Shown in pieces: positions 1 to 6,849 of a stretch of DNA of 30,991 bases. Both the position numbers and the translations under genes were made by a program. Each line of letters begins with the position of its first letter. Positions within the stretch are counted from its first letter, which is position 1. Under the pieces are notes generated by a model, which saw only the letters and a list, made by a program, of their open reading frames with translations, searched no databases and was not told the origin of the DNA. Source of the DNA: a virus. Where the stretch lies: positions 1 to 30,991 of IMG/VR virus record IMGVR_UViG_3300023181_000069. One strand, written 5' to 3'.

Positions 1-21
1 GATTGTTAATATTAACATAAT

Positions 22-336
22 TTAAACTTCTAATAATTTGTAAATAATCGGTTTAATAAATTTTTGTAACCAGTCATCATCGGTTACTGGTATCACTTCA
101 GTCCAGTTAGTATCATTACCTTGAGAATCTTTCTTAGTTCTGGTGATTTGTGTCATACCTGAGTAACGATAGAAAGAATGTTGAGAGATTTTAATAGACT
201 TTGCCCCTTGTATAAATACAAGGTTACCATTAGAATCATCAGCTAAAACTATGATATTATCTTTATTTAACTGTGTAATTAACTTTGCAATAGCCGATGC
301 CATTACACTTGTAGGTACTTGTGTATATCTTTCCAT
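22..336 (-). CDS. Hypothetical phage protein, 104 aa
   Basis: The 104-aa product is soluble, with no signal peptide or membrane segment. It has a predicted alpha/beta N-terminal half and a polar middle containing TKKDSQGNDTNW. I do not recognise the family. It starts 2 nt after the stop of the upstream membrane gene, so both probably sit on one leftward polycistronic mRNA. The start is the only ATG near the expected A/T-rich leader. The gene is complete; its stop lies just inside the left window edge. Confidence 0.8.
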   Translation of the reverse strand: MERYTQVPTSVMASAIAKLITQLNKDNIIVLADDSNGNLVFIQGAKSIKISQHSFYRYSGMTQITRTKKDSQGNDTNWTEVIPVTDDDWLQKFIKPIIYKLLEV

Positions 337-338
337 AT

Positions 339-557
339 TTATTTGCTTTTAGCATAATTTAACCAGTACTTAAGTCCTGTAGGTTTAAATGAATATAACA
401 TTTCGCTATAGTTTGGTAATTTGTCATATAAATCTCTATTGATATGCCGTATCGTTATTCTTGTAGCGTAAACTGATTGATTTCTAATCAGCATGATTAC
501 ACAAAACAGAGCGACTAAGCCTAATATGATAAGTACTACTGTAAATATAATTGTCAT
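339..557 (-). CDS. Small single-pass membrane protein, 72 aa
   Basis: Residues 3-25 form one strongly hydrophobic helix (IIFTVVLIILGLVALFCVIM). A basic, Tyr-rich tail of about 45 residues follows and is probably cytoplasmic. There is no lipobox or cleavage site. The upstream leader is almost pure A/T, as for most genes of this arm. It ends 2 nt before the next gene. The function is unknown; many small membrane peptides in this arm look alike. Confidence 0.8.
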   Translation of the reverse strand: MTIIFTVVLIILGLVALFCVIMLIRNQSVYATRITIRHINRDLYDKLPNYSEMLYSFKPTGLKYWLNYAKSK

Positions 558-659
558 AATTTTTATTTTTTAAATTTTTTATTAAATAGTAGCTCGGTTT
601 AATTTCAGACTCACACCGATGGATTTATAGCCACACTACAATTTGGGTCTCAGAAGTTC
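558..659 (-). other. 102-nt intercistronic gap, possible structured RNA
   Basis: There is no credible ORF. The part near 595-659 is clearly less AT-rich than the leaders and resembles the other intercistronic modules. I could not find a convincing closing stem. The leader half contains TTAAATAGTAGC, a string also found before the gene starting at 19743. Confidence 0.3.
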
Positions 660-1025
660 TTAGTTGTATATAGATTCCAAAAAGATATCAATTTCTCTAC
701 CCATTCCAAAATGAGGTTTCTCATGTAAGATCTCCCTTATCTTTAAGAGGGTTGATGCTTTGATAAAATTATCACGTTTTGCTGAATAACACCTTTTAAA
801 GAATAATCTCTCAGCATCACTATAACGCTCATCTTCAGAATGCTTAAGGAGTTTCCCTAATAAATTATAGGTGGGGATATTCCAATAAACTAAAACTTTA
901 CACATTTTAGGATCTCTAAGAGATTTATTCTCGTTTCTCCCTAAAGACACTTTAGAAATTCTATCAGAATCTAAATAGACACTAAATAGATCATCTTTAC
1001 GAATTAATTCATGTGTTCTAATCAT
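660..1025 (-). CDS. Hypothetical protein, 121 aa
   Basis: This is a basic, soluble 121-aa protein with a Trp/Tyr-containing core (VLVYWNIPTYNLLGKLL) and a charged helical C-terminal half. No family is recognised. Its start overlaps the end of the upstream gene by 8 nt, which suggests translational coupling. Codons near 734-751 contain the 18-nt motif CCCTTATCTTTAAGAGGG, which recurs in the intercistronic modules. Confidence 0.8.
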   Translation of the reverse strand: MIRTHELIRKDDLFSVYLDSDRISKVSLGRNENKSLRDPKMCKVLVYWNIPTYNLLGKLLKHSEDERYSDAERLFFKRCYSAKRDNFIKASTLLKIREILHEKPHFGMGREIDIFLESIYN

Positions 1026-1260
1026 AAACTAACGTTTTAAATAAATGATCAATACAAGCATTAGCTGTATCTCTAATTGTCATTAATAAATCGGCACGAA
1101 TTGGTTCTCCATGTTGATCATAAAAACCCATAGCCATTGTAGCTATGTATTCATTTAAATATTCTTCTTTTCCATCAATGAGTACATCTAACATAAATTC
1201 CTCATGATGTTTTAATTGTTGAGCTCTAAGCTGAATCAATTGTTGTTCTGTAAATGCCAT
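1018..1260 (-). CDS. Hypothetical protein, 80 aa
   Basis: A small helical, acidic protein beginning MAFTEQQLIQLRAQQLKHH. The reading frame is open five codons further upstream (MKLKI). I prefer the ATG at 1260 because the usual leader AAACTTAAGATA directly precedes it. No family is recognised. It is coupled to the downstream gene by overlap. Confidence 0.75.
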   Translation of the reverse strand: MAFTEQQLIQLRAQQLKHHEEFMLDVLIDGKEEYLNEYIATMAMGFYDQHGEPIRADLLMTIRDTANACIDHLFKTLVYD

Positions 1261-1284
1261 TATCTTAAGTTTCAAATTATTTGC

Positions 1285-1497
1285 TTATAACCATTTAGGT
1301 GGTTTGGAATTATTATTAATATCAGATGTGATTAAATAGAAAAGTAATACAGAGATTAAACCTACCCAGGAAAATAAAGCAGGTAGAAGACTACAAACTG
1401 CCATACCAGCCCAACTATTATCTTCTTGCTTATTTCTTACTTTTTTACCTACAAACCAAGCCGATACAAATCCCAGTATATAAATTATTAATATCAT
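1285..1497 (-). CDS. Two-TM membrane protein ending KPPKWL, 70 aa
   Basis: Two hydrophobic helices (about residues 1-16 and 33-57) are separated by a charged loop (KKVRNKQEDNSWAG). The protein ends in SKPPKWL. Length, topology, the loop Trp and the C-terminus match the 81-aa protein at 3885-4130, which ends DKPPKWM, so the two are probably paralogues. The function is unknown; a small inner-membrane modulator is possible. The module at 1517-1610 lies directly upstream and would be in its 5' untranslated region. Confidence 0.8.
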   Translation of the reverse strand: MILIIYILGFVSAWFVGKKVRNKQEDNSWAGMAVCSLLPALFSWVGLISVLLFYLITSDINNNSKPPKWL

Positions 1498-1516
1498 TTT
1501 ACTTTATGTTTTGTTT

Positions 1517-1610
1517 AAAGTTGCCCCTCATAAAAGTATGGTGAGCATTGTGTCTCTGGTACCAACCTGTATTCCGATCATCACCGATCTATTTATGAGG
1601 GGACAACTTT
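1517..1610 (-). repeat. Inverted-repeat module M1
   Basis: The outer arms are AAAGTTGCCCCTCATAAA and TTTATGAGGGGACAACTTT, complementary apart from one bulge. An inner stem GGTGA/TCACC follows, then about 36 nt. The right arm touches the stop codon of the HNH gene (1610). The left arm leads into the A/T leader of the next gene. It belongs to the CCCTCATAAA family described in the findings. Confidence 0.75.
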
Positions 1611-2266
1611 TAATTAAATGGATTAAATTCTTCTAAAGGTTTTCTATTTACAAATTGTTTAACTACTAAATAGATCTGTTTCATTTCCTCTGGTTTAGTA
1701 CATTTAAATCTTAATTGATTACCAGATGTTAAACGCTCATATATGGCTTGAAGTTCAATTACTTTAAAGTCATCTTTAAGACCATTTATTTCACCTAAAC
1801 AACTAACACAATTACCTTCAACATAACCTTTATCGTTATCAACTCTATCAATAGAGATTTCACTTAAAGATTTATATTTAACACCTGTGTAATAGCACTC
1901 TTTTTGTTCTAACAAAATAGAAAACGTTTCAAAACTAATATTAAATTCAATGCCTCTTTTTTTCGCATCGAAGATTTTCTTTTTGTAACGTTTAACAATT
2001 TCGGTTTCAGTAAAGAATATTTTATCAAATGTAAAGCAGTCAGCTATATCAGTAATTACAGGAGATTTTGCTACTTCTACAATTGTCACAGCTAGTTGTT
2101 TTTGTTTGAGGTCCCACTCTGTACAGAATTTAACATAAGCCTTTTTGGCATTTGCTAATTTCTTCTCAGTTTTAGGACCACCTTTTTTATTTTTAATAAT
2201 AGCAGTCATAGAGGTAACTTTACATTTTAATAAAGCTTTTTCTTTTTTAAATTGTTCTTCTGTCAT
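1610..2266 (-). CDS. HNH-type endonuclease, 218 aa
   Basis: The C-terminal half matches phage HNH nucleases. It has CYYTG at residues 124-128, ISIDRVDNDKGYVEGNCVSC at 137-156 (the D-R/N core) and a following IN..KDD segment. The N-terminal 120 residues are Lys-rich and helical and may bind DNA. Such proteins are usually free-standing homing endonucleases that nick DNA of related phages; no intron is evident here. The start is the ATG after an A/T leader. The module at 1517-1610 abuts the stop. Confidence 0.75.
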   Translation of the reverse strand: MTEEQFKKEKALLKCKVTSMTAIIKNKKGGPKTEKKLANAKKAYVKFCTEWDLKQKQLAVTIVEVAKSPVITDIADCFTFDKIFFTETEIVKRYKKKIFDAKKRGIEFNISFETFSILLEQKECYYTGVKYKSLSEISIDRVDNDKGYVEGNCVSCLGEINGLKDDFKVIELQAIYERLTSGNQLRFKCTKPEEMKQIYLVVKQFVNRKPLEEFNPFN

Positions 2267-2278
2267 AACAATTAGGTT

Positions 2279-2452
2279 TTAATTAAATATTTTCTCTACA
2301 ACTAAAAAAGTTGTTTTATTAGCTTTTGAGTACCATGTAAATCCACTCCAGATATCTCTATTAACATATCTTTTATGAAATCTGTTGCTTCGTAAGTCTT
2401 TACAAAGATAACCTTGTTGATAATCTAATTTTATAAACTGTTCTAAATCCAT
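2279..2452 (-). CDS. Small hypothetical protein, 57 aa
   Basis: Direct translation gives a 57-aa protein starting MDLEQFIKLDYQQGYLC and ending EKIFN. It is rich in aromatic and basic residues (RYVNRDIWSGFTWY). No family is recognised. It lies between the HNH gene and a structured non-coding module, with the same A/T leader type. The coding call rests on an uninterrupted frame and fit in the operon. Confidence 0.6.
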   Translation of the reverse strand: MDLEQFIKLDYQQGYLCKDLRSNRFHKRYVNRDIWSGFTWYSKANKTTFLVVEKIFN

Positions 2453-2481
2453 TGTATGTACAATTTAAAGCTTTATATAGT

Positions 2482-2551
2482 TGCTCACCAAGCCTACGAG
2501 ACTTGTTCGACTACAGCCATACTGTCAGTTCTATCTTCCCTGAAGTGAGCA
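2482..2551 (-). ncRNA. Cloverleaf-shaped module without tRNA signatures
   Basis: The 70-nt segment is closed by TGCTCAC/GTGAGCA (7 bp). On the minus strand it contains TCAG/CTGA with an 11-nt loop, CAG/CTG with a 5-nt loop, and CAAGTC/GGCTTG with a 5-nt loop. One pair is a U-G wobble only in minus-strand RNA, favouring that strand. T-loop and U33 signatures are absent. This is a hand fold. Confidence 0.45.
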
Positions 2552-2667
2552 TTTGTTAATTGTTTTATTGCGAACACCACTGTGGTGTTGTGGAGGATAA
2601 GGCATTGATCCCTTATTTCTGCCCAGACGAGGCAGCGTCTTCAAATTTAGACGAATCCCCCATATGT

Positions 2668-2764
2668 AACGAGTTTAGCACTAGACAGTCTACCTGGTCT
2701 GCCAATCTCCTGCTTATTAAGGCAAGTATCCTTTATCGGGTAATTGAACGATAGTGCACTCGTT
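2668..2764 (-). ncRNA. Cloverleaf-shaped module with three 5-bp arms
   Basis: Outer arms AACGAG/CTCGTT enclose an inner closing stem GCACTA/TAGTGC (2678-2683 with 2752-2757). On the minus strand three 5-bp hairpins follow: TATCG/CGATA, CTTGC/GCAGG around the 8-nt loop CTTAATAA, and GGCAG/CTGTC. Two pairs are G-U wobbles only in minus-strand RNA. The size and arm pattern are tRNA-like, but D- and T-loop consensus bases are missing. Confidence 0.5.
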
Positions 2765-2770
2765 ATACCT

Positions 2771-3049
2771 TTAATTTGTTATTTCTATTACTTGTACTCT
2801 AAATGAACAACTATAATTATCCAGTCGTCTTGTATAAATGTCCCATAAATCAAGATCTTCCTCTTCAATGGGATTTTCAGATAGACTATGGAGTCTTTCT
2901 CTATAGAACTCCTCTAGTTTTGGAAAGATTTCATTTGCTTTTTCAACAAATAAATTAGCTTTTTCTTCATCTAGGTAAGTTTTCTTAGGGTAAGAAAAAT
3001 GATCATCATAGGATCCTCCATAACACATTATTATATAGATCTTTTCCAT
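2771..3049 (-). CDS. Hypothetical protein, 92 aa
   Basis: A soluble acidic protein beginning MEKIYIIMCYGGSYDDHF, with a central helix rich in Glu and Lys and a short beta C-terminus (FRVQVIEITN). The beta start, helix and beta end suggest a compact alpha/beta domain. No family is recognised. Its ATG overlaps the stop of the upstream lipoprotein gene by one base, so the two are translated together. Confidence 0.8.
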   Translation of the reverse strand: MEKIYIIMCYGGSYDDHFSYPKKTYLDEEKANLFVEKANEIFPKLEEFYRERLHSLSENPIEEEDLDLWDIYTRRLDNYSCSFRVQVIEITN

Positions 3050-3303
3050 TATTTTATTTGTTTTATTATTTTACATTTACGAGTACCAAATTCTTTTGGT
3101 ACAAGATTGTTGTTTGCATCTAGATAAACTATCTCACCAACATTAAAGACATTATTTCCATCATAATACTGTTGAATGGCTATAATCTCATCACCGTTAT
3201 CTAATTCAGCAGAATAGAGAACTATAGGTTTATTGATTATCTTTGATTGTTTTGAGCATGCTATCATTACGAATAGCAATAAGAATAATGTCAGCATTTT
3301 CAT
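3049..3303 (-). CDS. Small lipoprotein, 84 aa
   Basis: The N-terminus MKMLTLFLLLFVMIACSK is a classic lipoprotein signal peptide with lipobox MIAC at residues 13-16, so Cys16 would be lipidated. The mature part is a short beta-rich domain with a DNGDEI segment. It could be a host-surface or superinfection-exclusion lipoprotein, but that is inference. It is coupled to the preceding membrane micropeptide by an ATGA overlap. Confidence 0.8.
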   Translation of the reverse strand: MKMLTLFLLLFVMIACSKQSKIINKPIVLYSAELDNGDEIIAIQQYYDGNNVFNVGEIVYLDANNNLVPKEFGTRKCKIIKQIK

Positions 3304-3377
3304 TTTAGTGCTTTATGTAAAAAATCTATAACTACATACAATAGCACTGTAGCTAAAGTAGTGAGTATTATGGCCAT
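3300..3377 (-). CDS. 25-aa membrane micropeptide
   Basis: Direct translation gives MAIILTTLATVLLYVVIDF followed by LHKALK, a single hydrophobic helix with a basic tail. The TGA stop overlaps the ATG of the lipoprotein gene (ATGA), and the usual A/T leader is present. The function is unknown. The very small size lowers confidence, but position and coupling argue for translation. Confidence 0.55.
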   Translation of the reverse strand: MAIILTTLATVLLYVVIDFLHKALK

Positions 3378-3381
3378 AATT

Positions 3382-3591
3382 TTAATTTTTAAGTTTGTTT
3401 TTATTTATTACGTCTTGGGATCTAGGATATGCTCCATATACTATTGGACTTGTATTAATTGAACTGGAATCGCTAGTAATTACTTCCCCATCTATTAAGA
3501 GGGTCACTTTTACTGTTTTCTTAATACATTGTACTTCGATTGTCAAAGAGTCTTCTAGATAAGCTTTAATTGCTTCTGATAATTCTGTCAT
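3382..3591 (-). CDS. Hypothetical protein, 69 aa
   Basis: A small soluble protein: an N-terminal helix (TELSEAIKAYLEDSL), a beta region (VQCIKKTVKVTLLIDGEVI), then a Ser-rich, basic tail. No family is recognised. Codons near 3486-3503 contain CCCCATCTATTAAGAGGG, a close match to the module core motif. Confidence 0.75.
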   Translation of the reverse strand: MTELSEAIKAYLEDSLTIEVQCIKKTVKVTLLIDGEVITSDSSSINTSPIVYGAYPRSQDVINKNKLKN

Positions 3592-3625
3592 AATTTTTTC
3601 TAATTTGTAGTCATTATCTTTTTAT

Positions 3626-3880
3626 TTAAAAGTTAGGTAAATGTGTTAATTCTGGATCATCACTAGCTAAAACTTTATACACCCAACCTTGATCAAATCC
3701 CCATAAAACTTTACTATAGCGATTCTCTAGTGATGTATTACCTCTTTCTGGTGTGAGTACAGCTACTAAGTATTGAGAAGGATCACCATTATAGATTACA
3801 ACAGTATCTCCTAATTTAGGTTTTTCTTTTATGACCATATAACAATAACCATTACCTAATACTATTATTTCGTTTATCAT
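3626..3880 (-). CDS. Small beta-rich protein with DPELTHLPNF tail, 84 aa
   Basis: I place the start at the ATG at 3880 (MINEIIVLGNGYCY) because the leader GTGAAATA precedes it. The frame is open 16 codons upstream but would overlap the previous gene. The KPKLGDTVV segment and C-terminal VLASDDPELTHLPNF recur in proteins at 11223-11441 and 13288-14013, and more weakly at 6102-6335. I infer a small beta-barrel family of unknown function. Confidence 0.75.
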   Translation of the reverse strand: MINEIIVLGNGYCYMVIKEKPKLGDTVVIYNGDPSQYLVAVLTPERGNTSLENRYSKVLWGFDQGWVYKVLASDDPELTHLPNF

Positions 3881-3884
3881 TATT

Positions 3885-4130
3885 TCACATCCATTTAGGT
3901 GGTTTATCCTTCCATTCGACTTTATCAAGTAATTTTACAATTAATATTACTAAAAATAAAAATGCTAAAGAAGCTACAGCTGCCCAAGAAAGTAATGCCC
4001 AACCTAATACATAAAGCGCGTCACCCCAACTATATTCTTTTTTGTTTGTTTTTTTTTCCCATCGTAATCTTGCTCTAGCTATAATAAAAGCAATTATTAC
4101 TCCTATTAAGTATATCCCAAATCCTATCAT
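3885..4130 (-). CDS. Two-TM membrane protein ending KPPKWM, 81 aa
   Basis: There is one N-terminal helix (residues 3-19), a basic loop (RLRWEKKTNKKEYSWGDAL) and a long second hydrophobic stretch (39-67). The end is WKDKPPKWM. It is paralogous in layout to 1285-1497. It overlaps the upstream gene by 4 nt. No enzymatic motif is seen; a membrane-embedded phage modulator is possible. Confidence 0.8.
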   Translation of the reverse strand: MIGFGIYLIGVIIAFIIARARLRWEKKTNKKEYSWGDALYVLGWALLSWAAVASLAFLFLVILIVKLLDKVEWKDKPPKWM

Positions 4131-4561
4131 AATTTTAATATTTTAAGTAATTGAACTAACTCACTCTTATAGATCATATTTTTAGTAATAGTTATTATTT
4201 CATCATCATGCCTTATATTAGAATTTCCGTCTCTTAAAAATACATAATATTCACCTTTACCTTTATCGTTACATATAGCTAATGATATGGATCTATAAGC
4301 ATAACCTACTGTATCAGATTCAAACGTTTTTGGAAAAATTACATCTGTTAATACATACTCCCAACTCTCTTGTATTAAATTTGGTCTATGAATAAAACCT
4401 AAATTAATTAATATCTCAGGAGTTATTTTAACTTTCTCATTCATAATTTCTTTATGTTTAGGCCATTTTGGCGCTAATGGATCTACTATTAAAACTATAG
4501 CTGTATAAATACCTGCCACAATAAAAGCAAACAGTAATACGTATGTTATAAATGTTAACAT
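4127..4561 (-). CDS. Membrane-anchored hypothetical protein, 144 aa
   Basis: Residues 3-28 form a transmembrane helix. A soluble domain follows from about residue 40 (MNEKVKITPEILINLGF). That part looks like a small phage protein that often stands alone, so this may be a fusion of an anchor to such a domain. An internal ATG at residue 40 could give an unanchored form. The function is unknown. It is coupled to the downstream gene by a 4-nt overlap. Confidence 0.8.
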   Translation of the reverse strand: MLTFITYVLLFAFIVAGIYTAIVLIVDPLAPKWPKHKEIMNEKVKITPEILINLGFIHRPNLIQESWEYVLTDVIFPKTFESDTVGYAYRSISLAICNDKGKGEYYVFLRDGNSNIRHDDEIITITKNMIYKSELVQLLKILKL

Positions 4562-4589
4562 ATCTTTTCTTTTAAGTTAATTAATTTGC

Positions 4590-4663
4590 CGCCAACCCAG
4601 GATTCGAACCGTGATTTACTCGGATTAGCGCCCAAGTACATTACGTTCATATGTTAATCGGCG
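4590..4663 (-). tRNA. tRNA-like gene with 8-nt anticodon loop (Ser-GCU-like?)
   Basis: On the minus strand the acceptor CGCCGAT pairs with GTTGGCG. Positions 8-9 are TA, the D-stem is ACAT/ATGT, and the anticodon stem is CTTGG/CCGAG. The T-region is GGTTCGAATCC, but the T-stem has mismatches. The anticodon loop is GCGCTAAT: 8 nt, with C rather than U before a possible GCU anticodon. The D-loop lacks GG. No CCA is encoded. It may be degenerate or deliberately altered. Confidence 0.55.
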
Positions 4664-5112
4664 TTATTATTCGTTTACAGACAAGGTCGGACTTTAACCG
4701 ATTTTTAAACTAGTATACGAATTACACGTATTTACCTTCTTCTGTATCATTCTATTATTATTTTCTATATATTTTATGTTTGAATTCAGGCTATTCTCCT
4801 GACTACTTACTTAAAGTGTTACACTATACTTGACTTTTTCAGTTTCTCTATGTTATTATGTTAATGACTTCTTTTCTGAGTGAGTCACGAGGCTTTTGTC
4901 CCTCCATTTCCTTGCTAGTGAGGCAGGCAACATTACATATGAACTATTGAGTCTAGACTAATTTTAAATTGTTAAACCATTATATAATAGGGCACTAATT
5001 AATTAAATACATTGCTATCAGAATTGAAAGCCCAGTTCGCATACATTGGTAATTACTCCAACAATTACAGTGAATGCTCTATACACTTAAGTATACTAGT
5101 ATTTAATATTTT

Positions 5113-5205
5113 TAAATGTGAACTACAGTTACGTAACTTTCGTTAGAGGCTTAACAGGCTATTAAGGCTTCTGGAGGTCGACTACTCCATTTTCGTTCAC
5201 ATTTA
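5113..5205 (-). ncRNA. Inverted-repeat module with three internal hairpins
   Basis: TAAATGTGAAC (5113-5123) pairs perfectly with GTTCACATTTA (5195-5205). Inside are TGGAG/CTCCA with an 8-nt loop, CTTAA/TTAAG with a 7-nt loop, and the palindrome AGTTACGTAACT. The layout is a four-way junction like a tRNA, but no tRNA consensus bases are present. The strand is inferred from neighbouring genes. Confidence 0.45.
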
Positions 5206-5221
5206 TGTTTTTAAGAAGATT

Positions 5222-5295
5222 ACTTTATGTAGGATTTGAAGAGCCCGTCTGGCCTCTGGTTAGGCCAACGCTGTGTAACTGATCTATCATAAAGC
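5222..5295 (-). tRNA. Degenerate tRNA-like element
   Basis: The 74-nt element is closed by GCTTTAT/ATAAAGT on the minus strand. It has a middle hairpin TGGCC/GGCCA around an 8-nt loop and a T-loop-like TTCAAATCC at about the right distance. The D- and T-stems do not pair well. It is probably a decayed or non-translating tRNA relative. Confidence 0.35.
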
Positions 5296-5320
5296 AATCT
5301 AATCGTGTATTTCTACACTA

Positions 5321-5401
5321 AGAACCCTCATAAAGGTATGGTGGTTTCAGCTGTCCAGACCGCGTACTCCTGCTTCTATCACCGAGCTATTAAGAGGGTC
5401 T
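5321..5401 (-). repeat. Inverted-repeat module M2
   Basis: AGAACCCTCATAA pairs with TTAAGAGGGTCT apart from a bulge and a mismatch. An inner GGTG/CACC stem is shared with M1. The right arm lies 5 nt from the stop codon of the upstream gene (5407). It is part of the CCCTCATAAA module family. Confidence 0.65.
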
Positions 5402-5406
5402 ATATT

Positions 5407-5613
5407 TTAAAGCCACTTTTGATAAAAATATTTACCTTCTTCTATATTGTCCAAAAATATTGAACAAGACTTCATTGGTGCAAAACCTGTTAATATCCAA
5501 ATAATTAATGTAAGAGGAAATAATATACAAAGAATTATACCAAACACACATACCAAAATGATATGTAGTGCTAAAAGTAGCCACGCAAGTGATTGTAATA
5601 ATCTATTTTTCAT
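5407..5613 (-). CDS. Hydrophobic membrane protein, 68 aa
   Basis: From the ATG at 5613 the protein starts MKNRLLQSLAWLLLALH. It has one very long hydrophobic stretch (about residues 6-43), probably two helices forming a hairpin, and ends YFYQKWL. An upstream ATG in the same frame at 5646 would add 11 polar residues and overlap the previous gene more; the 11-nt overlap start is preferred. It resembles the preceding gene in layout, perhaps an old duplication. Confidence 0.7.
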   Translation of the reverse strand: MKNRLLQSLAWLLLALHIILVCVFGIILCILFPLTLIIWILTGFAPMKSCSIFLDNIEEGKYFYQKWL

Positions 5614-5914
5614 TCCATTTGTATAATATGTCGAACTTTCTATCATATGTGGGATTATCTATCCAAGTTTTCTTATATATTACAAAATCCCAAGGTGTTC
5701 GATAAATCCAGTATTGTTTGTGATGATTAAATATAAAATCTTGACGCTCATATTCTTCATTTAGTAATTTTATAAAATACTCCCATTGCTGTCTAGGTTT
5801 AAATGTCCACAATATGCCTAAAGGTATAGTTATAATAAAAGCAAAAGTATAAAATAACGTACAGCGCATTATCACCCAAATTAATCTGAGCAAGAACATT
5901 ATTGGCTTTCCCAT
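5603..5914 (-). CDS. Membrane protein with basic aromatic tail, 103 aa
   Basis: There are two closely spaced hydrophobic helices within residues 5-36, then a soluble tail rich in Trp, Tyr and Lys (QYWIYRTPWDFVIYKKTW). No lipobox is present. It starts 2 nt after the stop of the 55-aa gene upstream and overlaps the downstream gene. The function is unknown. Confidence 0.75.
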   Translation of the reverse strand: MGKPIMFLLRLIWVIMRCTLFYTFAFIITIPLGILWTFKPRQQWEYFIKLLNEEYERQDFIFNHHKQYWIYRTPWDFVIYKKTWIDNPTYDRKFDILYKWNEK

Positions 5915-5916
5915 GA

Positions 5917-6084
5917 TTAATTACGATCGTAAGCTAAAGCATCCTCTCTTGTCATAAGAACACCATTTAAGATACACCAGCTTCTGCGTGGTTCTTGATT
6001 TACAGGAGGTTTTGGTACTAACAATGGAATAGGTTGCCCAAATTTGTCTGTTTTTAATTTAATTTGTTTCTTTATGTTTTTCAT
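5917..6084 (-). CDS. 55-aa protein with NGVLMTREDA tail
   Basis: Direct translation gives MKNIKKQIKLKTDKFGQPIP at the start, a Pro-rich middle, and a C-terminus CILNGVLMTREDALAYDRN. The last 16 residues closely resemble those of a 20-aa microORF at 21065-21127 (NGVVMSIEDARDYDRN). Conservation between two distant loci supports both being translated. The function is unknown. Confidence 0.65.
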   Translation of the reverse strand: MKNIKKQIKLKTDKFGQPIPLLVPKPPVNQEPRRSWCILNGVLMTREDALAYDRN

Positions 6085-6101
6085 CTTGTTTGTTTTTAAA
6101 T

Positions 6102-6335
6102 TTAAAATTGAAATATATTAATTGAAGGATCATTACACATTACTATAGCATGTATAGAGCCTTCTAGCCACCAATTTAACTTCATGTTGTAATCGTGCCT
6201 TTCCAAATAAACTGCTGGTACTTTATCTTTCGCATACCAGAAACAAGGAGTATCTTTACCAGGTTCTATAGAGCTATCCAGAATATAGATAAAACCATCG
6301 TTATGTACTTCAAAATGATTGATATTGTTTTTCAT
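6102..6335 (-). CDS. Hypothetical protein, 77 aa
   Basis: I place the start at the ATG at 6335 (MKNNINHFEVHNDGFIYIL); the apparent earlier start is TTG. This ATG overlaps the TAA ending the remnant SSSDW coding tail at 6336-6377 (TAATG), an original stop-start coupling. The C-terminus AIVMCNDPSINIFQF resembles the DPxL tails of related small proteins in this arm. Confidence 0.7.
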   Translation of the reverse strand: MKNNINHFEVHNDGFIYILDSSIEPGKDTPCFWYAKDKVPAVYLERHDYNMKLNWWLEGSIHAIVMCNDPSINIFQF

Positions 6336-6377
6336 TACCAATCACTTGAAGAACCTCCACCACCAAAGTCAGAGGCT
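6336..6377 (-). pseudogene. Remnant 3' end of the 6850-7167 gene
   Basis: The minus strand here encodes ASDFGGGGSSSDW followed by TAA, nearly the same C-terminus as the gene at 6850-7167 (DFSGSGSSSDW). It lies just downstream of the HNH gene. The simplest reading is that the HNH cassette entered the 3' end of that gene and left the original end behind. Confidence 0.6.
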
Positions 6378-6779
6378 TTATTTTTTAATTTTTGTATACC
6401 AATTCCAACGTTCTCCATTTTTAATTCTTCTAATTTGTTCACTCTTTACATTAAATTTCTTACCTATTTGACTATTTGGACTATCATCAGCTAGAATTTC
6501 ATCAATTATATCACAGGTAAGTTTACTATTCCATCGATCTTCACCATAGATAGTTTTATTTCTACCTTTCGTAACTTTATCATCAGAATTTTCTTTATTG
6601 GTTCCAACAGATAGATGTTCAGGGTTACAACATCCTGGAATGTCACAACTATGCATTATTAATTTATCTTTAGGTATTGCACCATTATAAAGCTCATAAG
6701 CAACTCTATGGGATCGTAAATCTTTTCCTCTATGACACATTCTACCATAGCCATCCTTATCTTTATGACCTGTCCACAT
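6378..6779 (-). CDS. HNH homing endonuclease, 133 aa
   Basis: This is a clear HNH_3-type nuclease. It has DKDGYGRM near residue 8, HRVAYELYNG at 24-33, HSCDIPGCCNPEHL at 43-56 with H43, N52 and H55, then GTNKEN and KGR. The C-terminal part (IGKKFNVKSEQIRRIKNG) looks like a DNA-binding helix-turn-helix. The family makes site-specific nicks or breaks that spread the gene. The frame is open upstream to a TGA and encodes the usual leading residues (DKDINPGHWMWTG), but without an ATG, so the true start may be non-standard or the 5' end lost. Confidence 0.85.
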   Translation of the reverse strand: MWTGHKDKDGYGRMCHRGKDLRSHRVAYELYNGAIPKDKLIMHSCDIPGCCNPEHLSVGTNKENSDDKVTKGRNKTIYGEDRWNSKLTCDIIDEILADDSPNSQIGKKFNVKSEQIRRIKNGERWNWYTKIKK

Positions 6780-6849
6780 CCAATGCCCTGGATTAATATC
6801 TTTATCTACAAAATGTAAAAAATGTTCTTCTAGGTCTTTTCACATAGTC

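Larger units (their letters stand above)
4664..5406 (-). other. 743-nt ORF-free, hairpin-rich region
   Basis: There is no credible ORF on either strand. It contains the tRNA-like fold at 5222-5295, a cloverleaf module at 5113-5205 and module M2 at 5321-5401. Between 4664 and 5112 I see local hairpins such as TCAGG/CCTGA near 4786-4803, but no tRNA with a canonical T-loop. Group I intron core sequences were not found by eye. Confidence 0.5.

Noticed and set aside
2560-2754. 64-aa plus-strand frame
   Set aside because: It runs through the structured modules at 2668-2764 on the opposite strand from all neighbouring genes and has no A/T leader or promoter.
4664-5300. Group I intron between tRNA-like halves
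   Set aside because: No P/Q/R/S core strings were found, and the element at 4590-4663 closes on itself as a 74-nt cloverleaf.
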